Positions 45,817-55,079 of a DNA stretch of 64,000 nt are shown here, piece after piece. Origin of the DNA: Tolypothrix tenuis PCC 7101 (lineage in GTDB: Bacteria; Cyanobacteriota; Cyanobacteriia; Cyanobacteriales; Nostocaceae); NCBI RefSeq assembly GCF_002368295.1, contig NZ_AP018248.1:4287396-4351395 (forward strand). Reading direction: 5' to 3'. Each line of letters opens with the position of its first letter. The stretch's first letter is position 1. The notes beneath the pieces were generated by a model. It had not been told where the DNA came from. It did not search any database and worked only from the letters and a program-made list of their open reading frames with translations. The translations under genes were made by a program, and so were the position numbers.

Positions 45817-46860
45817 TTGATTGAGTATGATTTTTTAAAGCAAGCTGTAAGCCTCATGGCACACCAAGGAAGTTTAGAAATAGTCGCATCGCCATTTCCC
45901 GATGTTCTTAAGGAATTGCATTCCAAGTACAAGTCGCTGCGAGACGGTCTAGTAGCAAACTACATTCCAGAACTAGCAAAGGTAAATCCTGACTTGTTTA
46001 GCATTTGCATTGTGACGGTAGATGGTCAGGTTTATGAAGTTGGCGATTATGAGCAACTATTTACCATTCAGTCGATTTCTAAGGTCTTTGCTTACGGATT
46101 GGCCCTTGAGGATCATGGCCGAGATTATGTATTGACTAGGGTTGGTGTAGAACCGACAGGAGATGCATTCAACGCCATTATCCTTGATGAGCAATCCAAT
46201 CGACCACTAAATCCGATGGTAAATGCAGGTGCGATCGCTACTACTAGTTTAATCAAAGGTGCTGGTGCTACCGAACGCCTTAACCGGATGCTGGATATGT
46301 TTAGAAGATACATCGGTCATGATGTATTCGTTGATATTTCTGTATTTACTTCCGAACGTAGCACCGGACATCGCAACCGCGCTATGGCTCATCTCATGCT
46401 CAACTTTGGCATGATTGACCAAAATATTGAAGAGTCCTTAGATTTATACTTTCAGCAGTGTGCGGTAATGGTCAATTGCCGTGATTTGGCAGTCATGGCA
46501 GCAACTTTAGCCAACAGAGGCATTAACCCTATTACTCAGGAACAGGCAGTAAAAAGTTGTTACATAAAAGACATATTGAGCGTTATGTACACTTGTGGGA
46601 TGTATAATTTTGCTGGTGAGTGGGCTTATAAAATCGGTATTCCTGCGAAAAGCGGTGTTTGTGGCGGAATCTTGGCTGTTGTTCCCAACCAAATGGGAAT
46701 TGCGGTCTTTTCGCCACCATTAGATGTGCGAGGTAACAGCGTGCGCGGGGTTAAGGTATGTGAAGAACTTTCCCAGCAACTAGGCTTACATCTATTTGAG
46801 TGTTCTGGTAAGGGTTCAAAGTTTGGTGAAACTTTCTGTCCACCACCTGCAACAGCATGA
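45817..46860 (+). CDS. glsA: Glutaminase A
   Basis: The enzyme turns glutamine into glutamate and ammonia. It belongs to the beta-lactamase-like fold: Ser86-x-x-Lys89 in TIQSISKVF, then PLNPMVNAGAIATTSLI, ERSTGHRNRAMAHLM and CGMYNFAGEWAYKIGIPAKSG (a family landmark at about 265-285). The start is uncertain: TTG 45817 (347 residues) or ATG 45856 (334 residues, closer to family length), neither with a good ribosome site. The N-terminus comes right after an STRR block. Confidence 0.93.
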   Translation: MIEYDFLKQAVSLMAHQGSLEIVASPFPDVLKELHSKYKSLRDGLVANYIPELAKVNPDLFSICIVTVDGQVYEVGDYEQLFTIQSISKVFAYGLALEDHGRDYVLTRVGVEPTGDAFNAIILDEQSNRPLNPMVNAGAIATTSLIKGAGATERLNRMLDMFRRYIGHDVFVDISVFTSERSTGHRNRAMAHLMLNFGMIDQNIEESLDLYFQQCAVMVNCRDLAVMAATLANRGINPITQEQAVKSCYIKDILSVMYTCGMYNFAGEWAYKIGIPAKSGVCGGILAVVPNQMGIAVFSPPLDVRGNSVRGVKVCEELSQQLGLHLFECSGKGSKFGETFCPPPATA

Positions 46861-46944
46861 TGGTGAATCAACACTGGAAAAGGTAGCATTTACAACCAAG
46901 CCAAAATCTCCACCTTCCCAATTTTATGTTCAGGATTAAATATT

Positions 46945-48366
46945 ATGGCTGAAGAAAAGACCTACCTAGAGCTTTCTGAAGCAAATGAAGGCTCCCATAA
47001 ATTTTATGAAGTCATCATTAAAGATACTGAAGTGACAATACGCTATGGTCGTATTGGCGACTCAGGGCAAACTCAGAAGAAAACTTACCCCACCCCAGAC
47101 AAAGCTAAAGCCGAAGCCAACAAGAAGATTAAAGAAAAATTGGCGAAAGGTTACGAACCAGCCGTCATGGGTGTGCGTCAAAAGCGTTCGGTGACTCGAC
47201 GCGCAGTTACTAGTACCACCTCAACAGCACAACAAGCGCCAATCCTGTGGAAATTCAACTCAAATTCTGCAGCCTTTGGCATCTTTATTGACGGTAATCG
47301 TTGCTGGGTGGGTAATCAAGCAGGTCAAGTTTTTGCGTTGAATCATCAAGGTCAAGTTATCAACCAGTTTAAGCTGCCTGATGGAGTGAAATGTTTAGTG
47401 GCTGATGATATCTGGATTTATGCTGGCTGCGATGATGGCAACGTCTACGACCTGACAGGGAAGTTACCAAGGGTTGCCTATAATATTGATGAAAATGTCG
47501 ATATTTTTTGGCTCGATATTAACAATGGCTTGTTAGTCGTTTCCGATGCTAACGGTGGTGTCACGACAATCGATCATGAAGATGAATCACAATGGACGCG
47601 TTTAAGTCAAGGTCAATCTGGCTGGATGGTGCGTTGTGATGAAGCTGGTGTCTATCACGGTCACTCTCAAGGTGTGACCATGTATGATAATCAAGAAGGT
47701 CGGATGCTTTGGCATCAACAAACAGGTGGTGCTGTATTATTCGGTTGGCAAGAAACATCAGCCGTTTACGCTGGTGCAAGTGACCAAAAAATTTACTGTT
47801 TTAGCAAGCAAGGTAAAGCTGGCCCAGTTTACAAGTGCGACGCATCTGTTTATTCTTGCGCTACAGCAGCAGATGGTAAGTATGTGTTTGCTGGTGATAA
47901 CAGTTCATCCATCTACTGTTTCAATGAATCGGGGGAACGCCTGTGGAAGCTTTCTACTGGCTGTGCTTCAGCTTTATCGATGCAGTTTTTTGAGAACCAC
48001 ATCTATATAGTTACCACCGATGGTTCTCTAGCTTGTATAGATGCTAGTGAAGCTGCGATTCAAGCTGCTCAAGCAGGTACAATTCCCCAAGCAGCTATTA
48101 TTAAAGCACCAAAAGGAGAAGGCGCAGCACCTTCTGCGGTTGTCGAAACTACAACCGATACCAGCCAAGGCGTAATTGTTGAGTGCTACAAAGAGGGAAA
48201 TAAATTGAGAGTCCGCGTTGTCTCGCCAGGGTACAAACCCAATTGGAAAGTACAATTCCCTAAAGATATTCGCCAAGAAGGACAGCGTTATCTTGTAGAA
48301 GAAATCCGCGAGTCAGCTAGTGGTGGCTTCTACCGTGCGTTCGGTGATATTAAAAAGTTAATCTAA
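46945..48366 (+). CDS. WGR-domain protein with a beta-propeller
   Basis: Residues 1-80 are a WGR-like domain (YLELSEANEGSHKFYEVIIK, VTIRYGRIGDSGQTQKKTY, KAKAEANKKIKEKLAKGY). From about 95 to 370 it repeats a PQQ-like/WD-like blade pattern (VGNQAGQVFALNHQGQVI, YAGCDDGNVYDLTG, YAGASDQKIYCFSKQGK, FAGDNSSSIYCFNESGE). The C-terminal 60 residues form a small beta domain (VIVECYKEGNKLRVRVVSPG). WGR domains elsewhere sense nucleic acid or partner with poly-ADP-ribose polymerases. No catalytic domain is present here. It follows glsA by 84 bp on the same strand. Confidence 0.8.
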   Translation: MAEEKTYLELSEANEGSHKFYEVIIKDTEVTIRYGRIGDSGQTQKKTYPTPDKAKAEANKKIKEKLAKGYEPAVMGVRQKRSVTRRAVTSTTSTAQQAPILWKFNSNSAAFGIFIDGNRCWVGNQAGQVFALNHQGQVINQFKLPDGVKCLVADDIWIYAGCDDGNVYDLTGKLPRVAYNIDENVDIFWLDINNGLLVVSDANGGVTTIDHEDESQWTRLSQGQSGWMVRCDEAGVYHGHSQGVTMYDNQEGRMLWHQQTGGAVLFGWQETSAVYAGASDQKIYCFSKQGKAGPVYKCDASVYSCATAADGKYVFAGDNSSSIYCFNESGERLWKLSTGCASALSMQFFENHIYIVTTDGSLACIDASEAAIQAAQAGTIPQAAIIKAPKGEGAAPSAVVETTTDTSQGVIVECYKEGNKLRVRVVSPGYKPNWKVQFPKDIRQEGQRYLVEEIRESASGGFYRAFGDIKKLI

Positions 48367-48425
48367 GTCTGTCAACAGTCAACAATTAACAGCCATGATT
48401 ACTAGTTATGCAATTTAAACGTGCA

Positions 48426-49301
48426 TTAGCTTAGACAATCTCTTTGTTGTTGGGAAAGATTTTTCGCCAGTAAAGCTACATCTTCCTGGGGTAGCGAGGA
48501 TGTGCTATAAAATGACAGTTTGTGCTTTCGGGAAGTGTAGTCATAAAAAATGGCAAATCTATCAGACTTTACAGGTAGCTTACCCCGATGGAAGATACTA
48601 CCAGTGGCAGCAAAGACTACTGTACCAGCTGGGCCTAGACAAGATTTATAGTTAGCAGGTGATATTATTTGTTGCATAGTTTGATCTTGAATATAGCCAT
48701 GATGATATTTAAGTAATTGAGTTACTGATTCTGTTACAGATATGGGGAGATATTGAAAAGGCCCGTTATCTTCATCCATATCATGTAAATAAACAATAAT
48801 TTTCAGTACTTTTTTATCTTCTTTATCTATATGCCATAGCCTAGATTTTTGCTCTATTTGGTTGGCAATATCTCTACGAAAATATGCTCCATGATAGGCT
48901 ACTGGTAAGCTCAGATAATTCTCTACTATATTAATTAAACGTTGTTCTACTCCCCAAATAAAAATCTCTGGATGTGCCATAATTTGTTGGGAAGTTGCAT
49001 GAACAACGAATTCATTGTGATTATCTGTAAGCATTGGTGGGATTTCATGCATCAGGTTTTCTGCTGCTTGAAACATCTTAGAACTCGATGATATTCCCAA
49101 ATCTGCTAATGAAGTAATTACGACTCCTTCAGTATTTAGAGTTTCAACTATACTTTGGTCAGTCGCAGAGATTAGCGGTAAATTTGCAATATGCATTTTC
49201 ACTAATTTTTGATACTCAATCTCTGCCTGATGCTGCAAAAATGGCAGATTATAGATATTTCTGAGAAATTTATTTTGTACCTTTTGAAACATGGTACTCA
49301 T
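48426..49301 (-). CDS. Phytanoyl-CoA dioxygenase-like Fe(II)/2-oxoglutarate oxygenase
   Basis: The 291-residue protein shows the facial triad of this family: His157-x-Asp159 in LWHIDKED and His238 in IFHRGKLP, with Arg248 (SDRFAIFYDY) to hold 2-oxoglutarate. The double-stranded beta-helix core is around 130-255. PhyH-like enzymes hydroxylate lipids or small molecules; the substrate here is unknown. The first Met is at 49301. There is no partner gene. Confidence 0.82.
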   Translation of the reverse strand: MSTMFQKVQNKFLRNIYNLPFLQHQAEIEYQKLVKMHIANLPLISATDQSIVETLNTEGVVITSLADLGISSSSKMFQAAENLMHEIPPMLTDNHNEFVVHATSQQIMAHPEIFIWGVEQRLINIVENYLSLPVAYHGAYFRRDIANQIEQKSRLWHIDKEDKKVLKIIVYLHDMDEDNGPFQYLPISVTESVTQLLKYHHGYIQDQTMQQIISPANYKSCLGPAGTVVFAATGSIFHRGKLPVKSDRFAIFYDYTSRKHKLSFYSTSSLPQEDVALLAKNLSQQQRDCLS

Positions 49302-50606
49302 ATATTTTTAGCAAGCTTAATATGTAAGCAAGATGATGATTTGGTTATGTATTGTATGTACCTTTTTCTGGGTTTGTCCAAGTATTTATCTCTGAATTCA
49401 CAGAAAGTTTATAATAGCTTTATAAATTATTTTTACTAATTAGTATTAGTGGTATAGCTTAAAAATAAATTAAAGTTAGATATCTAACAATGAATATTTC
49501 CGTATCTGGAGAAATATAGGATTATCATTAGCTTTCAAATAACTTCTCAGTAAATTAAATTAAACAATGATAATACTTATCCCTCAGCATATCTTATCTC
49601 CTAAGATATGGTTAACCATAATTGGATAAATTTAAACACTACCTTTAGTTAGATATTCAGATATTAATTGAGTCGGGTTTCATAAAATTTAGCCACTTGG
49701 AATAAGATATCAGCGTTTTATCATGGCAAATTGATAATATTAAGTTCTCATGTAAAATAAATTTCTAATTAAATTAACAATCACGCATCAATTAATAAAA
49801 ATTCTTTTATAAAGAAATATAAACTGCTAATTACGCTAAACCTAGAAATCAAGATACTATCTAAGCAAAGCTCGAAATCTCAGTAATCGTTATTGTGGCT
49901 GCAAAATTGTCCATGAGCGAATTTTGCAGAGCCTGAGGAGGCATAAATCATGCATAAACAGTGGAAGTGCGATCGCTAATTTAGCCCTAAGCTTATCCAT
50001 TCGCCTCCAAGCTTAAACTTTTAGCTTTTTTGTCAACTACCTAAAGATGGAAAAAATGGCTGATAAGTTTAGCCTTTAGCTAGTTGTTAAATTCAAGCGA
50101 TCAATAAAAAATAGTAAATATCAAAATGATGTGCTTTTTCGTCAATAAATACTAGACTTATGCTGCTGAAAAATGATGTAATTAAGCTTTTTCAAGTTAG
50201 TCAGATAACTTCAATACCTGCTTTGTAGTTTCCAGACTGAGTTACTTAACCTAAATAAATTTAAGAATTTGTACTAATTCTCTTTATTTGGGAAACATCG
50301 CCAGATACTCTGAGCAGTCTTACTATTGCTGAGTTTGATCTGTGGTTCTAGAAAAGCTCAACTCTCATCACACAGTTAAATTTGCCTCTATCTGGCAAGC
50401 ATTTAAAAATACATTAATGAAATGTAATGGTAGGTGGTTATAGAAAATTTATTATTTAACATTTCGCACTCGTAGTTTTAGCTCATAGGCAAAACCCAGC
50501 ATCATCTCAAGATGTGTTTCCACTTCATTTCGCGTACAGCACTTTGCAAGATTCAATCAGGGAATTGAGAGAGAAACGACTCTACTTGTTTTTGGAGGAT
50601 ATTTTC
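49302..50606. other. 1.3-kb AT-rich gap, long leader of the SLH protein gene
   Basis: No large open frame. A structured segment is listed separately at 49899-50035. The 500 bp before the next gene are AT-rich. The ribosome site TTGGAGGATA (50591-50600) belongs to the SLH-FAS1 gene. Confidence 0.55.
49899..50035 (+). promoter_or_regulatory. Structured leader with mini-ORF, possible attenuator
   Basis: CTGCAAAATT and its complement (49899-49929) form a 10-bp stem. Next AGGAGG (49936-49941), then ATG CAT AAA CAG TGG AAG TGC GAT CGC TAA (10 codons shown as separate triplets; 49950-49979), a 9-residue peptide MHKQWKCDR. GCCTCC at about 50001-50008 can pair with the AGGAGG. AAGCTT pairs and a TTTTTT run (50010-50035) follow. 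This resembles a leader-peptide attenuator, but no downstream gene is close. Confidence 0.35.
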
Positions 50607-52319
50607 ATGTTTAATTGGTTCCGTGCATCAGTAAAAAGCAGCTTCCTCGCTTTGGGGATGATCGCTGCTACATTAACTCCTATTGTCATTTCTATACCTG
50701 CTTCGGCTCAAGATACTTTTCCATCAACAGGTAAGACAACATCAGGTACTACAGCACCAGCTACTACAGCACAAGCAACAACAAACTTGTCTGATGTTAG
50801 TTCAGATTACTGGGCGACTCCATTTATTCAAGCCCTAGCGCAAAGAAACGTAATTGCAGGGTTTCCTGATGGTACTTTTAAGCCAAATCAGGCTGTGACT
50901 CGGGCTCAATTTGCAGCCATGATTCAAAAAGCCTTTAATCAGAACTCAGTTCGGCAATTACCTGCTGGTGGATTTTCTGACGTTCCCGCTAACTTTTGGG
51001 CAGCAGATGCGATTCGGGAAGCCTACGAAACAGGCTTTATGTCAGGTTATCCAGGAAATGTATTTTTACCCAATCAACAAATTCCTCGGGTACAGGCGAT
51101 CGTTGCGATTACAAGTGGTTTAGGTTTAACTAGTAACGATAATGCATCTAATGTATTGAACACTTACTATTCAGATGCTGCAGGAATTCCCAGTTATGCC
51201 GTCAATAGTGTGGCAGCTGCAACACAAGCCAATATTGTAGTTAACTATCCAGAAGTTAAACAACTTAATCCACAACAATCTCTGACTCGTGCTGAAGCAG
51301 CAGCAATTTTGTATCAAGCTTTAGTTAGACAAGGACAAGCACAACCTATAGCTAGCAACCTTCCCGCTGCTAGCTATATTGTTGCAGGTAGTACTACTAC
51401 CACTCCCCAACCTGGTGGGACTGATATTGTTTCCTTAGCTGCATCTAGCAGTTCTTTTACCACACTAACTTCTTTGTTAAAGACAGCAGGTTTAGCTGAT
51501 ACTTTACAACAAGCAGGCCCATATACAGTTTTTGCTCCTACAGATCAAGCATTTGCAGCTTTACCACCTGGGACTTTACAGCAATTACAGCAACCAGAAA
51601 ATAGAGAAACATTGATTAAGCTGTTAAGATACCACGTCCTTCCCGGTCAATTAACCTCTAGCCAGCTATCAACTGGTCAAGTTAAGACTATTGAAAATGA
51701 CCCTGTAAATGTTCAAGTTGATGCTGCCAACAATCAAATTGCGGTGAATGGTGCAAGAGTTATCCAGGCAAATGTCCAAGCTAGCAATGGTGTAATCCAT
51801 GCGATTAACCAAGTTTTAATTCCACCTAATCTGACTGGTCAGCAGCCAGGTGGCACGAATGGGGGAACGACTGGCGGAACGACTGGTGGTGTAACACCTG
51901 GTAGAAGCACCCTGGGTGGCCCTAGCTATATAGGTGTTGCTGGTAACATTGGGTTGACAGGTACTAATGCTCTCAGCGTTGGTAACTTCTCAGTAATTAG
52001 TAAACTCGGTCTGACACGTAATATCTCAGTTAGACCATCAGCGATATTTGGGGATAATACCTTAGTGTTAGTTCCCGTAACCTTAGATTTCAGACCACAA
52101 GCAGAACCAGTTACAGGACAGCAACGGTTCCCCATCGCTCCTTTTATAGGTGCTGGTGTAGCTATCGATACCTCAGGTGATACTGATATCGCTCCTCTGG
52201 TCACTGGTGGTATAGATGTTCCTTTAGGTTCTCGATTTACAGCCACAGGTTCTGTGAATGCAGCCTTTTTTGATGACACAAGTGTTGGTTTAACATTAGG
52301 CGTTGGTTACAACTTCTAG
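50607..52319 (+). CDS. SLH-FAS1 protein with C-terminal outer-membrane-like barrel
   Basis: Signal peptide about 1-34 (cut after PASA). Three SLH repeats (about 61-255; first FSDV/GFPDGTFKPNQAVTRAQ type), a fasciclin domain (about 271-408; GPYTVFAPTDQAF, LLRYHVLPGQLTS, GVIHAINQVLIP), a Gly/Thr linker, and a C-terminal region (435-570) of alternating strands ending in GLTLGVGYNF. SLH domains bind peptidoglycan, and a final aromatic residue is typical of outer-membrane barrels, so the protein may bridge cell wall and outer membrane. ATG at 50607 follows GGAGGATA; an earlier start at 50514 is less likely. Confidence 0.82.
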   Translation: MFNWFRASVKSSFLALGMIAATLTPIVISIPASAQDTFPSTGKTTSGTTAPATTAQATTNLSDVSSDYWATPFIQALAQRNVIAGFPDGTFKPNQAVTRAQFAAMIQKAFNQNSVRQLPAGGFSDVPANFWAADAIREAYETGFMSGYPGNVFLPNQQIPRVQAIVAITSGLGLTSNDNASNVLNTYYSDAAGIPSYAVNSVAAATQANIVVNYPEVKQLNPQQSLTRAEAAAILYQALVRQGQAQPIASNLPAASYIVAGSTTTTPQPGGTDIVSLAASSSSFTTLTSLLKTAGLADTLQQAGPYTVFAPTDQAFAALPPGTLQQLQQPENRETLIKLLRYHVLPGQLTSSQLSTGQVKTIENDPVNVQVDAANNQIAVNGARVIQANVQASNGVIHAINQVLIPPNLTGQQPGGTNGGTTGGTTGGVTPGRSTLGGPSYIGVAGNIGLTGTNALSVGNFSVISKLGLTRNISVRPSAIFGDNTLVLVPVTLDFRPQAEPVTGQQRFPIAPFIGAGVAIDTSGDTDIAPLVTGGIDVPLGSRFTATGSVNAAFFDDTSVGLTLGVGYNF

Positions 52320-52380
52320 TATTAATTGAAAATAAGTTATGCCTGATGTGAAATAGAAACCCCTATTATTCCATCAGGGT

Positions 52381-52421
52381 TGATAAATTGCCTCAAAACT
52401 TAGTTTTGGGGCAATTTATCA
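52381..52421 (+). terminator. Hairpin after the SLH-FAS1 gene
   Basis: TGATAAATTGCC pairs with its complement at 52410-52421, extended by CAAAA/TTTTG. There is no T run, so termination is inferred from place (61 bp after the stop). Confidence 0.5.
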
Positions 52422-52477
52422 TATTGCAAAGGTGTAAATTATACATTTGGAAATAATAACCCGACATTTGGGTAGGG

Positions 52478-52813
52478 AACATCCAAAATCTATCTGCATA
52501 TCCAATATCTTACTGGTGCCGTTCCCATACAATTACAGATTGTTGTAACGGAATCATTTCCATTCAAATAATGTTGGTGACACATCAATATATTCTAGAG
52601 GACAAGGCATTGGCTTGCCCCTACGATGTGTCGCATTCTTTTTTCAATTTGTATTAGCTAAAAAGCTAGAGAAGTTAATATAATACCAATTCAAATAATG
52701 TTGGCGACAGATAAATCCTTTGTAAGGGCACGGCATCCGCAATCTTTTGGCATATCAAATATCTGACTGGTGCTGTGCCCCTACCCATCTGTTGCGTTCT
52801 TTTTTTTAAATGG
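52478..52813. repeat. Cluster of related interspersed elements
   Basis: Two copies of an element beginning TTCAAATAATGTTGG-GACA and ending TGTCGCATTCTTTTTT-like (52563-52651, 52683-52813), plus a partial copy at 52478-52530 with the inner ATCCAATATCTTACTGGTGC part. The same outer ends are found around the nested element at 60808. No gene is seen in 52422-53041; the right end is the kinase promoter. Confidence 0.6.
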
Positions 52814-53041
52814 TAGAAAAAATATTCTTTTTCCTGCTGTATTCTGCCTCGAAACTAATTAATTTGTAACTTCTGTAATTTTAAAATGCTGTATTTGTAC
52901 ATCATGGCTATGGGAATCTGCTGTAAGTGATTTCCTCAGTCACTGTATTTTGATGAGATTTTAAGCTGAGAAATGGGAATTTTAAGATGAGAAACTATCA
53001 ACAAAGACTAAATAACCACTCAGCATTTTATGTAGGAAACT

Positions 53042-54754
53042 ATGAAAATTAGTCACAAATTAATTTTGGGTTTTGTGGGGATTGCAACTCTTACAGGAGC
53101 CATTGGTGCGATCGCAGTTGAGCAGCAATCCCAGGCGGCTAAATATCTGGCTCGACAGGAAGCTGAAGAAGTAGCGATGCTACTGGGGTATTTCGCGAAT
53201 CATGAGTTGGAAGTGCAAAAACCGCGATCGCCTATGGAAATGTTAGCCAAGTTGCAAAATCATGTTTTAGCGCTACACAACCAACGCCAACGTGATATAG
53301 AAATTGTAGACCGCAATAAAATTATTTTGGCAGATGTAATTCCTGAAGATATCGGCAAAAAATTGGATCACGATCACAATAATGAAGTTGGTCAAACTAT
53401 TCAAGATGGGAAAGCCAGAGCTTATATTGAAATTAGTGATGAGTATCCCCAAGGAATTTATTTAATTGCTGTGCCTTTTAAAAATAGTCAGGGTGCAACT
53501 ATTGGTGCTGTAATTTTGGAATATACGCCACTCTACAAAGCAGCAATGGCAACAGCACAAAAAAGTATTTTAGCAACATCAATTATCACTTTGGTATGTG
53601 GTTTACTAGCATTAATAGCAGGTTCACTAATTGCTAATCATATCTCTAAACCAATTCAAAAACTTCAAAAAGCTGTTTTGAATTTGGCTGCAGGTAAACT
53701 AGATACTAGAGTTACTATGAATTGCCAAGATGAAATTGGTGAGTTAGCTATCGCCTTCAATAAAATGGCTAAGGATCTGCAAAGTTCTCGCTGGGAATTG
53801 TTGAATACTAACGAGCAATTGCGCGATGAAATTTCCGAACGTCAGCAAAAAGCAACAGAACTTCAAGCAGCTCTAAAAAATCTGCAAAATCTGCAAAAAA
53901 CGCAAGCTCAATTAATTCAATCTGCAAAGATGTCTAGTCTGGGACAATTAGTAGCAGGTATTGCTCACGAAATTAATAATCCAGTTAGCTTTATTCACGG
54001 CAATTTAACTCACGTAGAAAAATATGCTGAAAGCTTGATTAATCTTATAGAACTCTACCAACAACATTATCCCAATCCGGTGGCAGAAATTCAGGCGGAA
54101 GCTGAGAATTTGGAACTGGAATTTTTGCAGGAAGACTTACCCAAGACTGTTGATTCCATGAAAATAGGAACTTGTCGGATTCGGGAGATTGTGCGATCGC
54201 TTCGCAATTTCTCACACATAGATGAAGCTGAATATAAGGTTGTAAATATCCATGAGGGGATAGATAGCACTTTGTTAATTTTGCAACATCGCCTCCAAGC
54301 TAAAGCAGGTTTACCAGCTATTGAGATAATTCGAGAATACGGTAATTTGCCTATGGTGGAATGCTATGCTGGACAACTCAACCAAGTTTTGATGAATCTG
54401 TTAGCAAATGCCATTGATGCTTTAGAAGAAGCGAATAGCAAACGCACCACTCAACAGCTAAAAGATAATCCTAACCGCATTACCATTCGCACATCTATCA
54501 TCGATTCCCAGTGGGTACAAATTGCGATCGCAGACAATGGTATCGGTATACCAGAAACAGCGCGCCACAATCTGTTTAATCCTTTTTTCACAACTAAGCC
54601 AGTGAACAAAGGTACTGGAATGGGATTGTCTATCAGTTACCAAATCATTACAGAAACACATGGTGGCAAACTAGAGTATGTCTCTACTCCAGGTGAAGTA
54701 ACTGAGTTTATCATTCAGATTCCCACTCACCAAAAAGTTCTGGCAACAGTTTAA
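53042..54754 (+). CDS. Sensor histidine kinase (first of a tandem pair)
   Basis: The 570-residue protein has TM1 (about 7-27), a periplasmic sensor of about 150 residues of Cache-like type (DRNKIILADVIPEDIG), TM2 (about 178-198), HAMP, a coiled coil (LQNLQKTQAQLIQS), HisKA with His309 in AGIAHEINNP and an HATPase_c with the N box QVLMNLLANAIDAL, G1 IADNGIGIPE, F/G2 FFTTKPVNKGTGMGLSI. All catalytic residues are present. No response regulator lies beside it. ATG at 53042 follows TAGGAAACT. A close paralog follows 325 bp downstream. Confidence 0.92.
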   Translation: MKISHKLILGFVGIATLTGAIGAIAVEQQSQAAKYLARQEAEEVAMLLGYFANHELEVQKPRSPMEMLAKLQNHVLALHNQRQRDIEIVDRNKIILADVIPEDIGKKLDHDHNNEVGQTIQDGKARAYIEISDEYPQGIYLIAVPFKNSQGATIGAVILEYTPLYKAAMATAQKSILATSIITLVCGLLALIAGSLIANHISKPIQKLQKAVLNLAAGKLDTRVTMNCQDEIGELAIAFNKMAKDLQSSRWELLNTNEQLRDEISERQQKATELQAALKNLQNLQKTQAQLIQSAKMSSLGQLVAGIAHEINNPVSFIHGNLTHVEKYAESLINLIELYQQHYPNPVAEIQAEAENLELEFLQEDLPKTVDSMKIGTCRIREIVRSLRNFSHIDEAEYKVVNIHEGIDSTLLILQHRLQAKAGLPAIEIIREYGNLPMVECYAGQLNQVLMNLLANAIDALEEANSKRTTQQLKDNPNRITIRTSIIDSQWVQIAIADNGIGIPETARHNLFNPFFTTKPVNKGTGMGLSISYQIITETHGGKLEYVSTPGEVTEFIIQIPTHQKVLATV

Positions 54755-55079
54755 ATTTGTAGGAATAGTTTTGAGGAGGCAATCAATAGCAAAATTTTCA
54801 ATTTACCTATTGGGTATGTAGAAACACTGACCGATTGTCGTAGCAATTTTATTTATATATTAACTGGATATTTTGTAACTAATAATACATTTTCAAATGT
54901 ATATTTGCAAAGTGTAGATAAAACTTATATAAAAAGATTAAGAAAATACAAATATTTTAAAGCTTATATTGAATGTTGCTAAGTTTACCAGTTAGAGGCT
55001 GAAAAACGGGAATTTTACTATATGAGGCTGTTTCCAACACTGGATTGGCCTCTCAGCACTATTGGGTATGTAGCAAGAG
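54755..55079. other. Gap between the paired kinases
   Basis: AT-rich, no gene. GCTGAAAAACGGGAATTTTA at 54998-55017 matches GCTGAGAAATGGGAATTTTA at 52965-52984 upstream of the first kinase, and CTCAGCA...TATGTAG follows both. The duplication therefore includes about 80 bp of upstream DNA, which would keep the same control signals. Confidence 0.55.

Noticed and set aside
45559..45932. Several - strand frames rich in Gly-Ile-Gly-Asp-Trp and Pro-Ile-Thr
   Set aside because: These are translations of the GGGGATT and GGGTAAT STRR units.
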